Shown here piece by piece: positions 15,528 through 25,038 of a DNA stretch of 64,000 nucleotides. Positions within the stretch are counted from its first letter, which is position 1, and each line of letters starts with the position of its first letter. The stretch lies in NCBI GenBank assembly GCA_002483365.1, contig DLHT01000006.1, positions 124,001 through 188,000 of the forward strand, written 5' to 3'. Source of the DNA: Cellvibrio sp. UBA7661 (lineage in GTDB: Bacteria; Pseudomonadota; Gammaproteobacteria; Pseudomonadales; Cellvibrionaceae). The translations under genes and the position numbers were made by a program. The notes below the pieces were generated by a model. The model ran no database searches. It worked only from the letters and a program-made list of their open reading frames with translations, and was not told the origin of the DNA.

Positions 15528-17249
15528 ATGGATCACCTGCAATCAACACTGCACATCCGTTTTGCGCAAAAAAGTGAAGCTGGCCGTAAACCGGAAAATC
15601 AGGATACGGTCGGCGCGCGCATTCCCGAGGGCAATTTGCTCACCACCAAAGGCATCGCCATTGCGATTGCCGATGGCGTGAGCAGCAGTAACGCAGCGCG
15701 CGAGGCAAGCCAAACTGCAATTGCCGGTTTCCTGAGTGATTATTACGCAACACCCGACACCTGGCGCACGCAACAATCAGCGATGCGCGTTATCCAAAGT
15801 TTGAATGCCAGCCTGTGGGGGCGCAGCCAAAATTCTATTTACGGCGAAGGCTATCTCACTACTTTTTCATCGCTCATTTTAAAAGGCGATAGCGGATTTA
15901 TTTTTCATGTGGGCGATACCCGCGTTTATCGCCTGCGTGATAACACGCTCGAATTACTTACCCGCGATCACACCCAGCGCATCGACAAACACACCACTCA
16001 TTTAAGCCGCGCCATGGGCGCAGACCCTTATTTGGAAGTGGATATGCACAGCCTGGAATTACAGCGCGATGATATTTTTATTTTGACCAGCGACGGAATA
16101 CACGAGGCAATACCCACGGCAGAATTTAAAGCGCTGATCCTGAACCATCGCGACAATTTGGATGAGCTGGTGAATCAGGCATTGCCACTCGCGCTGCAAC
16201 ACAATAGCAATGACAATTTAAGTATCCAGGCGCTGCGCATAGAAAATCTGGGCACTGCAGCGCAAGACGATGCAGTGCAGGTGCTATCGCGCTTGCCATT
16301 TCCACCGGTGCTATCACCCGGCCAAAGTATTGATGGTTTATGCATTAAAAAAATCCTGCATGAGTCAACGCGCAGCCAGGTTTATCTTGTTGAAGATGGC
16401 CAGCATAATTTACTGGTGATGAAAACGCCGTCGGAGTTGTATCAGGATGACAAAGCCTATATCGAACGCTTTGTGATGGAAGCCTGGATAGGCGCACGCA
16501 TTCATAGCCCCGCCGTTGTGCGTGTGATCCCCGCTGCGGAATCGCGCTCGTGTTTGTATTACCTCACCGAATATATTCCCGGCCCGACACTCACCCAATT
16601 ACTCAAGGAGCGCGGTGTTTTATCGATTCTGGATGCAGTGGAACTGACCGAAGGTTTGATTCGTGGCATACGCGCATTTCATCGCAAAGAAACACTGCAT
16701 CAGGATATAAAGCCGGACAATATTGTGATCAGCAGTAAAGGCCCGATGATTGTCGATTTTGGTTCCTGCTGGGTGGCAGGCGTACAGGAAGCCGGGGCAC
16801 CGTTTACGCGCGATAATATTCTCGGCACATTGGATTACTCCGCACCGGAATATCGCTATGGTGCAAGCGCCAGCGCAGCGTCTGACCAATTTTCGCTAGC
16901 GGTTTTGCTCTATGAAATGCTCACCGGAAAATTGCCCTATGGCAGCGCCTACAGCAAAGCGATGGATGCCAAAAGTTTCCACAAATTGAAATATATTTCG
17001 GCGATGAAACACAATCCGCTGGTGCCCTACTGGCTGGATAAAGCCCTGGAAAAAGCACTAAGCATTAATCCCGCCCACCGCTATGAAGCACTCAGTGAAT
17101 GGCTGCAAGATTTAAAACGCCCCAACCCCAACTGGCTCAGCCAACGCGCGCAGCCGTTAATCGAAACACACCCCGATACCCTCTGGAAAATACTTGCGCT
17201 GAGCGGTTGGATTGTGGCGGTTATCCTATTCCTCAGCCGTTATCAATAA
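15528..17249 (+). CDS. fused PP2C phosphatase / Ser-Thr protein kinase, membrane-anchored
   Basis: 573 residues from ATG 15528; the longer frame from TTG 15432 runs through a palindrome and is unlikely to be translated. The N-terminal half is a PP2C phosphatase with its metal ligands (KPENQDTVG, IADGVSSSNAA, TSDGIHEAI, NDNLSIQ). The C-terminal half is a Hanks-type kinase with the ATP lysine in LLVMKTPS, LHQDIKPDNIVI (HQD instead of HRD), and the metal site IVDFGSCWVAG. One transmembrane helix ends the protein. The Pseudomonas homologue sits next to nasA in the nitrate assimilation cluster. Here it probably tunes nitrate uptake or signalling; its target is unknown. Confidence 0.9.
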   Translation: MDHLQSTLHIRFAQKSEAGRKPENQDTVGARIPEGNLLTTKGIAIAIADGVSSSNAAREASQTAIAGFLSDYYATPDTWRTQQSAMRVIQSLNASLWGRSQNSIYGEGYLTTFSSLILKGDSGFIFHVGDTRVYRLRDNTLELLTRDHTQRIDKHTTHLSRAMGADPYLEVDMHSLELQRDDIFILTSDGIHEAIPTAEFKALILNHRDNLDELVNQALPLALQHNSNDNLSIQALRIENLGTAAQDDAVQVLSRLPFPPVLSPGQSIDGLCIKKILHESTRSQVYLVEDGQHNLLVMKTPSELYQDDKAYIERFVMEAWIGARIHSPAVVRVIPAAESRSCLYYLTEYIPGPTLTQLLKERGVLSILDAVELTEGLIRGIRAFHRKETLHQDIKPDNIVISSKGPMIVDFGSCWVAGVQEAGAPFTRDNILGTLDYSAPEYRYGASASAASDQFSLAVLLYEMLTGKLPYGSAYSKAMDAKSFHKLKYISAMKHNPLVPYWLDKALEKALSINPAHRYEALSEWLQDLKRPNPNWLSQRAQPLIETHPDTLWKILALSGWIVAVILFLSRYQ

Positions 17250-17410
17250 TTGTTTGGCCGCAGGGATAATTAGCTGCCGATAACGCATCTGCATCTTGTG
17301 ATTTGAATAGTCATTCACATTCCGTTTTTCTGTTAGTCTTGCGCAAATAATCATCATCGATAACACCATCGATTCATCACCACCCATGCTTTATCGCGGG
17401 GATTACTGCC

Positions 17411-18907
17411 ATGACCATCAAACGCGCACTGATTGTGGATGACTCCACCACGGCTCAATATCGATTGAAAAAAATGTTGCGCCGCTATCCGCTGGATATC
17501 GATATTGTCGATTCAGGAGAGGCCGCGCTGCGCTATCTCTCCCGCCATGCGCCCGCGGTTATTTTTATGGATCACCTGATGCCCGGCATTGACGGTTTCC
17601 GCGCGCTGCAAATTATTAAATCCAACCCTGAAACAGCCATGATTCCGGTCATTATGTACACCTCCAAAAGTGGCGATGTGTACACCGGCCAAGCGCGCGC
17701 ACTGGGCGCATTGGATGTGGTCAACAAAGAGCGGATCAATGCGACTGATTTATCCAAAGTGATGGAAACTATTCATATTTATCCATCGCAACCGCTAGCC
17801 AATAATCCGATAGAAAGCCCTGAACTCATTGCCGCGGCGAATCAGGTCTCGGCAATGGCAGGCGCGCTGGCCGATAAGCCAGCAGCACAACCCGAGCGAC
17901 GCACAGCATCGGTTGAGCAAGCGCGCAATCTGGAATTGCGCTTGAGCCATATGGAGCACAGCCTTGAAGATAATCGCCGCTTTATTACTTCACGGGTGGT
18001 GCGCGAGCTTCAGGGGCTGCGCCAAAGCTTGCGGCAGGAATTCAGCACTATGTTGCAACAGCAACCAGCGGCAACAACTCCGAACGCGGCACTCACCGAA
18101 CAACCGCAAGCAGTTACTCAACAAAAATCCGGCCTGTCTTTCATCGGTATTGTGTTTGTGCTGGCGGCGTTAGTGGCAATGGTTTATCTGTTAGTGCACA
18201 TCACTACCCAACTCAATAACACCCAACAGCAGCAACAACAGATCAGCCAACAACTGCTGAATTTAAAGAATCAAGTCAGCGCAAAACCGGATACAAACAC
18301 AGCAGTTATCGCGACAGACGTTACTTCAGCAAATACCGCACAGGTAAATATCACACCGCCTGCAACAGCAGCAGTAACACCAGTATCCACAACACCAACA
18401 GGTTCATCGTCACTCATCAGCCAGCGCAAATTAATTGATGAACTGGCGTGGACATTTAATCAAAACGCAGCGTTGCAATTTCATCAAAATACTATCGACC
18501 CGCAACCATTATTGCGCCTGCATGAGCTGTTGCATCGCCTGGCAAGCAAAGGTTTTAAAGGAACGGCGACAGTGAATATTTACGTGGGGGATTTTTGTGT
18601 TGCAGTAGATAACATGGGGCTGGCGCAATTGGCAGCCGCCAATAAAACCCTTGGCGACTGCATGCTCTCCAGTGAGATTTATACGCTTGCGCGGTTAATG
18701 GATGATTACGCGCGCGAAGCCACTATGATGTTGGGTAACCTGACGCGCAATGTGAATTCCAATGTACAGATTGCCATCACTGCTGCACCGGGAGCTGAGC
18801 CATACCCCGAACGCATTCCCAGTGTGAATGCCGGCGAATGGAACCGGTTGGCACAAATAAACAACCGGCTTGAGTTGCAATTAACGGCGCAGGATGAACC
18901 TTATTAG
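17411..18907 (+). CDS. receiver-domain protein with transmembrane and periplasmic parts
   Basis: A 498-residue protein with unusual architecture. Residues 1-125 form a response-regulator receiver domain with all key residues: D10-D11, phospho-acceptor D54 in FMDHLMPG, T84 and K106. A linker with a coiled coil (about 155-205) follows, then one membrane helix at about 238-262 (FIGIVFVLAALVAMVYLLV), a Gln-rich coiled coil, a Thr/Ala-rich spacer, and a C-terminal domain (about 340-498) that would be periplasmic. That domain has two cysteines and a terminal NNRLELQL reminiscent of, but not clearly, OmpA-like folds. No output DNA-binding or enzymatic domain is seen. It follows the phosphatase/kinase gene by 161 bp. 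The 3' end overlaps the convergent gene by 4 bp. Confidence 0.75.
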   Translation: MTIKRALIVDDSTTAQYRLKKMLRRYPLDIDIVDSGEAALRYLSRHAPAVIFMDHLMPGIDGFRALQIIKSNPETAMIPVIMYTSKSGDVYTGQARALGALDVVNKERINATDLSKVMETIHIYPSQPLANNPIESPELIAAANQVSAMAGALADKPAAQPERRTASVEQARNLELRLSHMEHSLEDNRRFITSRVVRELQGLRQSLRQEFSTMLQQQPAATTPNAALTEQPQAVTQQKSGLSFIGIVFVLAALVAMVYLLVHITTQLNNTQQQQQQISQQLLNLKNQVSAKPDTNTAVIATDVTSANTAQVNITPPATAAVTPVSTTPTGSSSLISQRKLIDELAWTFNQNAALQFHQNTIDPQPLLRLHELLHRLASKGFKGTATVNIYVGDFCVAVDNMGLAQLAAANKTLGDCMLSSEIYTLARLMDDYAREATMMLGNLTRNVNSNVQIAITAAPGAEPYPERIPSVNAGEWNRLAQINNRLELQLTAQDEPY

Positions 18908-19683
18908 TTTTCATCAATGTCATACATATGCCCAAGCACATAGCGCGCTTTGGGCAGCAAACCATTCTCCTGGGTTTTGCTGTAATAATCTTGCCAGTGT
19001 TTTACCCCACTCCAAAATGTTTCCGGCGCAGATAAATTGGCATTCACACCGGGCGCCAGATCAAAACCATTGGCAGCATAAATTTGGTTGAGCATCATCG
19101 CCGAAGGAAAACCATTGTGCTGCATCAAAGGATTTACTGCGTTTCCCGCACCCCACACAAAAGCAAGCCACGGCAGAATGTTTTCTACCGCATCGTAACT
19201 CACGCGCGACTTACGGTATTCATCCAATGAAGCCACAATTTTTTCTTGTGCGACAGGAATCGCAAGCAAGGCGAGGTTGGGATAATCTTTTTGTGTGGGC
19301 AATTGTTTCAAGGGCAACTCAATCAATCCATTACGAGTGGGAGCATAACTTGCGGTTGCCGGTTGGAATAACGGCAAATTAAAAAAACTCGCCGTAGAAA
19401 AATCGCCTTGTTCGATTTTGAAAAATGCGCACTCAGACCAAAACGATGGCAGCATATCGCCGCGCAAATGGGATTGCGCAACGCGAATGCGGAAGGACGC
19501 AACATCTTTGCCGCCAGCCAATATAATAAAACTCCAATCCGCCAGGTTTTCCAATGCAAAACTATGGTAGGCGCGCTTCAACCATTCCAGATTGGGCTCG
19601 CGATTGACGCGATCCAGTTTTTGCACATCACTTTGGGAAAACGACTGGGAGAACGACTGAATGGAGAGTGTTTGTTTGATCAT
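18904..19683 (-). CDS. uncharacterised 259-residue protein
   Basis: I do not recognise the family. The sequence is a soluble-looking mixed alpha/beta protein with no signal peptide or membrane helix. The region LAFVWGAGNAVNPLMQHNG and many aromatic residues suggest a globular enzyme-like core. AGGA precedes the ATG (19683) at good spacing. It lies 71 bp downstream of the PhoD-like phosphatase on the same strand, so co-transcription is likely. It overlaps the end of the receiver gene by 4 bp in a tail-to-tail arrangement. Confidence 0.7.
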   Translation of the reverse strand: MIKQTLSIQSFSQSFSQSDVQKLDRVNREPNLEWLKRAYHSFALENLADWSFIILAGGKDVASFRIRVAQSHLRGDMLPSFWSECAFFKIEQGDFSTASFFNLPLFQPATASYAPTRNGLIELPLKQLPTQKDYPNLALLAIPVAQEKIVASLDEYRKSRVSYDAVENILPWLAFVWGAGNAVNPLMQHNGFPSAMMLNQIYAANGFDLAPGVNANLSAPETFWSGVKHWQDYYSKTQENGLLPKARYVLGHMYDIDEN

Positions 19684-19754
19684 TATCCTTTCCTCAATAT
19701 TATGAACGCCGAATTGACAGGCTTATGTGTGTTTACAGATTCAGTACTGTGAAT

Positions 19755-21215
19755 TTACAGACTCAACAATTTAAATGGCCCCTGTGTGGATGAATGTTCC
19801 CGGCGCTTTTTTTCATCCGCGTCGGTACAAATATAATCCACACTAAACTCCAACCCGCCCGGTATTGCATGAAACCGCAGCAAGGCAACATGATCGCCCT
19901 GCTGCCGATGCACACTGGATAAAGCAAGATTAGCGAGCTTGATATCGGACAGATGAGGTGGCGCTTCCGGATGCAACGGAAAATCTTTGCCTTTACCTTT
20001 TGCATCGCGCCACATTTCTTTGGCCCAATTAATTTGGTCGGTGATGACCGTATCAATCAAGCGCGATGGCGATGCAATCACTTCATAAAAAATCGTTTTG
20101 CCGCGCGGATTTTTACCTTCCACAATACGCCCCCAATGTACATCGCCGGTGACATAAAGCATGGGAATATCCAACGCAAATAATCTGGCCAAGGCGCTGG
20201 TCAGCACGGCAAAGTCGTTGTAATTGGGCATTTCCATGTCGGCCAATTTGCGCGACCAGCGCCCCGGCTTTTCAATCAGCAGCGCTTGTCCTGAACTCAA
20301 CAACCCCACTGCCGGTAAATTATTTTTTTTGCGCGCAATTAAATCCTGCGCCCATTGGTCTATCGCAATGTGGGTGGCATCGTTAAACATTTGCACACCT
20401 GTTTCATCGCGCCAGGTGCGCCCATCAAGAAATAACATGCTTAACGGCGCAATGTCCTGACGGAAATAACCATCGCACTGTGCAGGCGACATTTGATAGC
20501 GCTCATACAATTGCTTGGCCAGATCGCGCCAGTTGTTGCGATCCTTTTCCCAATGGGTGTTATTCAACTGAACCTGGGACAGCGGAAAATTATTCCAATA
20601 TTCATGATCATCCGGCACACATAACACCGGGCCATGACGCAACACATCCGCAAGACCAGGCTGCTGCAGATGCGCAGAAAACCAATTGGTTTGGTATTTC
20701 TTGCCCAACACGCGCGCCAGTTCATGTTTTTTTTGCGGCAAGTTTTGCGATGAAGGTAAATCCAGATAGACCTGATCGCCTGCCAATAACGTGAAATCAG
20801 GCGATGGTTTTATATTGTCGATCAATCGCGAAAGCGGTAAGGATTTGTCATTCGGTTGGTAATAACAAGATGACAACAACAGATTAAAACTGTCGCGCCC
20901 TTTTGATGGCAATTGTGCAGGAATACGCCTACTACTCAGGCTCACCGTTTGGTTGCCTGCAGATACATGAAGTGTAAAACGCGTATCGGTCGCGGGCCAG
21001 GGCAATCGGAAAATCGCGCGATGATTTAACGCGCGCCCCAGCTTATCGCACACGCCATCGCCCAAGGGCTCAAATGCTGTGCACCCCGGCAATGGTTTTA
21101 TCGTTTCGGCGCCGATGGTGAATGTAACCTCCGGTGGTGTAGCAATATCCAGCACACCTACCCACACCAGTAATTCATCCGGCTGCCCAATTGGGTTGTA
21201 AGCAAACAGCTGCAC
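19755..21215 (-). CDS. PhoD-like metallophosphatase
   Basis: 486 residues from GTG 21215, chosen because GGGGAG sits 6 nt upstream; the frame stays open to 21248. An N-terminal Ig/fibronectin-like region (about 1-110) is followed by a PhoD-type metallophosphatase domain. Metal-ligand motifs are TLLAGDQVYLD (Asp), VPDDHEYWNN (Asn/His pattern DDHE) and LYVTGDVHWGRI (GDVH). Unlike secreted PhoD, no Tat signal is visible, so it is probably cytoplasmic. Family members are phosphodiesterases or phosphatases; the substrate is unknown. It is followed by the uncharacterised gene at 18904. Confidence 0.85.
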   Translation of the reverse strand: MQLFAYNPIGQPDELLVWVGVLDIATPPEVTFTIGAETIKPLPGCTAFEPLGDGVCDKLGRALNHRAIFRLPWPATDTRFTLHVSAGNQTVSLSSRRIPAQLPSKGRDSFNLLLSSCYYQPNDKSLPLSRLIDNIKPSPDFTLLAGDQVYLDLPSSQNLPQKKHELARVLGKKYQTNWFSAHLQQPGLADVLRHGPVLCVPDDHEYWNNFPLSQVQLNNTHWEKDRNNWRDLAKQLYERYQMSPAQCDGYFRQDIAPLSMLFLDGRTWRDETGVQMFNDATHIAIDQWAQDLIARKKNNLPAVGLLSSGQALLIEKPGRWSRKLADMEMPNYNDFAVLTSALARLFALDIPMLYVTGDVHWGRIVEGKNPRGKTIFYEVIASPSRLIDTVITDQINWAKEMWRDAKGKGKDFPLHPEAPPHLSDIKLANLALSSVHRQQGDHVALLRFHAIPGGLEFSVDYICTDADEKKRREHSSTQGPFKLLSL

Positions 21216-21353
21216 GACATTCTCCCCTGAATAATGGCAAGCGCACACTATATACCGATGCCATCACTAGCGCGATACAGAATGGTTTACACATTACCTA
21301 TACAAATGGGAAGAAAGAAAATGCAGGGCGAAATCATTTATCAAGGCGGAAAA

Positions 21354-22685
21354 TTATTCCACCCACAACACATCGCCTTCGGCGCGACGAAAAGCCAATT
21401 TGCCCATGATGTAGGTGCGCGCAATACTGTGCTCATCACCCAGCATCATCAATGCGAATAATTGTTCGATCAATTGTGTTGCCGATTGCTGGCGCATGGC
21501 CTGCAATGGTGTGGCCTTCATATTCAGCAGAATAAAATCAGCTTCTTTACCTTTTTCAAAATTGCCAATCCGCTGATCCAGCTTCAATGCTTTGGCATTG
21601 CCAAGCGTCGCCATATAAAAGCCTTTCAGTGGATGCAAACGCTGCCCTTGCAACTGCAAAATTTTGTACGCCTCCGAGAGTGTACGCAATTGTGAAAAAC
21701 TGGTGCCGCCGCCAACATCGGTCGCAATACTGAGTGGCACACCCGCCTGCTCCAGCCGTGCCATATCCAATAAACCACTACCAAGAAATAAATTTGAAGT
21801 GGGACAAAATGCAATGCCCGTTTGGGTATGTGCAAGTCGCGCAATTTCAGCATCACTTAAATGTATTCCATGACCGAATACACTGCGCTCCCCTAGCAAT
21901 CCATAGTGGTCATATACATCAACGTAATTGCGTGCGCGTGGAAAAAGTTGTGTTATCCAGGCAACCTCATCAATATTTTCTGCGAGATGCGATTGCAAAT
22001 ATAAATTAGGGTAGGCACGTAGAAGCTGCCCTGCAATTGCCAATTGTTCAGGAGAACTGGTGGGCGCAAAGCGCGGTGTAATCGCATAATGCAGCCGCTT
22101 GTGCTGATGCCATGCTTCAATTAATTCACGGCATTCCGCTTCACTGCTTGAAGGCGTATCAAGCAGCCCTGCAGGAGCGTTGCGATCCATCATCACCTTG
22201 CCGGCAATCATCCGCAAATTCATTTTTTCGGCGGCAGAAAAAAACGCATGGGTCGATTGCGCAAATACACTGGTATAAACCATTGCTGTGGTAGTGCCGT
22301 TTTGAAGCAGCAATTGTAAAAATTCTTGCGCGGCTTGCGCTGCAACATCAGGATCAGAAAACTGCATTTCAGCAGGAAAGGTGTAATCGTTTAGCCAATC
22401 CAGTAATTGCTCACCATAGGATGCAATAACCCGCGTTTGCGGATAGTGAACATGCGTATCAATAAACCCTGGCATCAACACGTACTCAGGGTAGTGTCGG
22501 CAGGATTGTAAATCCAACCCTTGCCGCGCAAGATCCTCTGCGCGACCAAGTGCTTTTACACAACCGCGCTCAACCAACAACACACCATCATCAAAATATT
22601 CAACACCTGCACCGGTGTGAATATCCGGTGCCGACGTAAAATGTAAAATGCGCGCGCGAAATGCTTGCAAATCAGATGAGATCAT
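21354..22685 (-). CDS. guaD: guanine deaminase
   Basis: A 443-residue amidohydrolase that converts guanine to xanthine in purine salvage/catabolism. Signature segments: PGFIDTHVHYPQTRVIASYG (metal-binding H-x-H plus the guanine-deaminase-specific YPQ), LQSHLAENIDEV, FGHGIHLSD, and the catalytic Asp in SIATDVGGGTS. Length is normal for bacterial GuaD. It stands alone, 105 bp from the phosphatase start and on the same strand; no other purine genes are in the window. The chlorohydrolase relatives lack the YPQ segment, so the assignment is firm. Confidence 0.95.
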   Translation of the reverse strand: MISSDLQAFRARILHFTSAPDIHTGAGVEYFDDGVLLVERGCVKALGRAEDLARQGLDLQSCRHYPEYVLMPGFIDTHVHYPQTRVIASYGEQLLDWLNDYTFPAEMQFSDPDVAAQAAQEFLQLLLQNGTTTAMVYTSVFAQSTHAFFSAAEKMNLRMIAGKVMMDRNAPAGLLDTPSSSEAECRELIEAWHQHKRLHYAITPRFAPTSSPEQLAIAGQLLRAYPNLYLQSHLAENIDEVAWITQLFPRARNYVDVYDHYGLLGERSVFGHGIHLSDAEIARLAHTQTGIAFCPTSNLFLGSGLLDMARLEQAGVPLSIATDVGGGTSFSQLRTLSEAYKILQLQGQRLHPLKGFYMATLGNAKALKLDQRIGNFEKGKEADFILLNMKATPLQAMRQQSATQLIEQLFALMMLGDEHSIARTYIMGKLAFRRAEGDVLWVE

Positions 22686-22879
22686 CTATTACTGCGCCTT
22701 GGAGTTTATTGATTTAAAAAAATCCCACATCGTTTGCATGAATAACATCAGCATTCAGACAGCAAACACAATAGGATTTTTAATGGATAGCAGGTTTTTA
22801 CCAGCTCAACATTAATGGAAACTGACCAGATTAAGCCGGTAAAAATAAAACGTGCACAACTTCTCGTTATCAATGCACG

Positions 22880-23524
22880 TTATAACTTGATATTGCATTT
22901 ATCGGCAGCCACTTTAAATGAGGCACCTAGAGCATGCACAGAAGAAAACATCTCTGAATTACCACCTCTTGGCACACGAAACCGGAGTTTATCCCCGAGA
23001 TACATTTGTCGCACAATCGAGAGTGCTTTATTGCCAGAGGTCGCTGTAAAAGTAGATTCTGATCGCAATATCGATTCCAGTGCTTTTTTACGAATAGATC
23101 TAGCCATTGCCAAACTCTCTTCAGGCATTCCCTCCATGCCAATCTCAACATCACGCAATTCGCTGGTATCGTAATCGCCAAGTGGTGTCTCACTCGTATT
23201 GATATTCCACATAGGGTTTTTATCGATTCGAAGCTGTACATCACCTACTGCGAAAGGCGATTTACTGTCGTCACTTTTTATACCCACATGCAAATCACCA
23301 TCGACTACTTCAACATAGGGAACGTACTGACGATGAATTAACGCAAAGGCATCTTCAGTGCCCACATCCTTCAGAGAAATAGTACAAGTTTTTTTATCGG
23401 TAAATTCATCCACATTAATATTCGCCACCCAAGTATCCATTACAACAGGTGGCGCTATATCTTTCGGTGGTGTTGCGCATGAAGAAAGCACTAAAGAAAC
23501 AATGATAAAACCTATTTTTTGCAT
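22880..23524 (-). CDS. uncharacterised lipoprotein
   Basis: 214 residues from ATG 23524. AGGA lies 7 nt upstream, and this start gives a lipoprotein signal MQKIGFIIVSLVLSSC with the lipobox cysteine at 16. The frame is open upstream to 23578, but that extension would hide the signal. The mature protein is a beta-rich domain without a family I recognise. Base composition is lower in GC than its neighbours. It follows yggX by 62 bp on the same strand and may be co-transcribed from asmA, but the function is unknown. Confidence 0.75.
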   Translation of the reverse strand: MQKIGFIIVSLVLSSCATPPKDIAPPVVMDTWVANINVDEFTDKKTCTISLKDVGTEDAFALIHRQYVPYVEVVDGDLHVGIKSDDSKSPFAVGDVQLRIDKNPMWNINTSETPLGDYDTSELRDVEIGMEGMPEESLAMARSIRKKALESILRSESTFTATSGNKALSIVRQMYLGDKLRFRVPRGGNSEMFSSVHALGASFKVAADKCNIKL

Positions 23525-23586
23525 AAAATTTTCCTTTTTATTTACATCAAATACTGAGAGCCTGTTACAGCAACTCAAGCAACAAC

Positions 23587-23865
23587 TTACTCTGTTTTTT
23601 CAGGCGGGACATATCCTTCAGCATCATCTACTTTTTCGCCGGACAAGAATTTTTCCATCTGCTCAGTTAAATAGACTTTGGTGCCCAGATCCATCACATT
23701 TAAACGCTTCTCGTTGATGAGCATCGTCTGGTGCGCCATCCATTCTTGCCAGGCTTTTTTCGAAACGTTATTAAATAATTCCTGACCTTTTGCACCGGGG
23801 TAAGGTGGTAGATCAAGGCCTTCCAGTTCAGTTTTATATTTGCGACAAAATACCATGCGTGCCAT
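23587..23865 (-). CDS. yggX: Fe(2+)-trafficking / oxidative damage protection protein YggX
   Basis: A 92-residue protein beginning MARMVFCRKYKTELEGLDLP, with the conserved Cys near residue 6 that is needed for function in the E. coli/Salmonella protein. It protects Fe-S clusters from oxidation. I start it at ATG 23865, matching the family; an in-frame ATG also exists at 23871. It starts 9 bp after the mutY stop, the usual mutY-yggX arrangement in gammaproteobacteria, where MutY itself carries a [4Fe-4S] cluster. Confidence 0.95.
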   Translation of the reverse strand: MARMVFCRKYKTELEGLDLPPYPGAKGQELFNNVSKKAWQEWMAHQTMLINEKRLNVMDLGTKVYLTEQMEKFLSGEKVDDAEGYVPPEKTE

Positions 23866-23874
23866 AACCATTTC

Positions 23875-24993
23875 TCACTTACGTTTTTTACGTTCAGATT
23901 TTGTGACTGATGCTGCCATTTTTGTTGCGCTGACACGGGGATCAAGCTGTGCAATTTTTTCCAGCAATTTTTTGACCGGTGCAGCAAGCCCCAACTCACT
24001 GGGCTGATGGGGATTAAACCAGTGCACTGCCGCCTCACCTATTGCGTTTGGGGTTTTGGCGAGTTGCACTAACACCGGGGTAATGTCCAAATGATAATGA
24101 CTGAAGGTGTGGCGATAACTACTCCATTCTTCCAGCGCACTCACTTTACCAAAATGATCTTCCACATAACCGTGCACATCCGTATCGATAGCCACTTCAG
24201 GGAAACTCCACAAGCCACCCCAAATACCTTGCGCAGGGCGCTGTTGCAATAATAAATCACCGGCAGGATTGCGCAGCATAACCAGATGCACCGCTTTTTC
24301 CGGCAATATTTTTTTGGGCTTTTTGCCGGGATATTGGCTCTGCTTGCCCGTTGCGAAAGCAACACAACCGCCTTGCAGCGGACATTCCGTGCAACGCGGT
24401 TTACTGCGCGTGCACAGGGTTGCCCCCATATCCATCATCGCTTGCGTGTAGTGGTTTGCGCGCGTTTTTGGTGTGTAGGTTTCGGCAATTTCCCACAGCT
24501 GGTTGGCCACATCCAATTGCCCAGGCCAACCTTCTACCGCGTGATAACGTGCAAGCACGCGTTTGACATTACCATCCAGAATCGCTGCACGTTTTTGGAA
24601 GGCGATACTGACAATTGCACCTGCGGTTGATCGCCCGATACCGGGAAGATCTGCAAGCGCATCAACGGTGGCTGGAAACTCACCGCCGTATTGATTGGCC
24701 ACCACCTGCGCGCATTTATGTAGATTGCGCGCACGGGCGTAATAACCCAATCCTGTCCATAAATGCAGCACCTCATCAATGGGCGCAGCAGCAAGGGATT
24801 TCACATCCGGAAAGCGTGCAATAAACCGTTCAAAATACGGAATCACCGTGGTGACTTGCGTTTGTTGCAACATGATTTCTGACAGCCACACTCGGTAAGC
24901 ATTGATATTTTGCTGCCAGGGAAGATGTTTGCGCCCGTGCTTATCAAACCACTTAAGCACGGACGTTGAAAAAGAAGCGGAACCAGTGGACAT
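23875..24993 (-). CDS. mutY: A/G-specific adenine DNA glycosylase
   Basis: Removes adenine paired with 8-oxoguanine in the GO repair system. It has 372 residues, slightly longer than E. coli MutY. Visible parts: catalytic Glu in LSEIMLQQTQV (near 38), helix-hairpin-helix LADLPGIGRSTAGAI (near 115), catalytic Asp in AMMDMGATLC, the [4Fe-4S] ligands in CTRSKPRCTECPLQGGC (C-x6-C-x2-C-x5-C), and a C-terminal Nudix-like 8-oxoG recognition domain (about 235-350). It is flanked by asmA upstream (45 bp) and yggX downstream. Confidence 0.97.
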   Translation of the reverse strand: MSTGSASFSTSVLKWFDKHGRKHLPWQQNINAYRVWLSEIMLQQTQVTTVIPYFERFIARFPDVKSLAAAPIDEVLHLWTGLGYYARARNLHKCAQVVANQYGGEFPATVDALADLPGIGRSTAGAIVSIAFQKRAAILDGNVKRVLARYHAVEGWPGQLDVANQLWEIAETYTPKTRANHYTQAMMDMGATLCTRSKPRCTECPLQGGCVAFATGKQSQYPGKKPKKILPEKAVHLVMLRNPAGDLLLQQRPAQGIWGGLWSFPEVAIDTDVHGYVEDHFGKVSALEEWSSYRHTFSHYHLDITPVLVQLAKTPNAIGEAAVHWFNPHQPSELGLAAPVKKLLEKIAQLDPRVSATKMAASVTKSERKKRK

Positions 24994-25038
24994 AGAAACT
25001 CACGTTAACAGCTATCGCCAAAACGCGAATTCTAACGA

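Noticed and set aside
23525..23586. tRNA gene after yggX
   Set aside because: Pseudomonas genomes often carry a tRNA here; this 62-bp gap has no T-loop GGTTC motif or cloverleaf stems.
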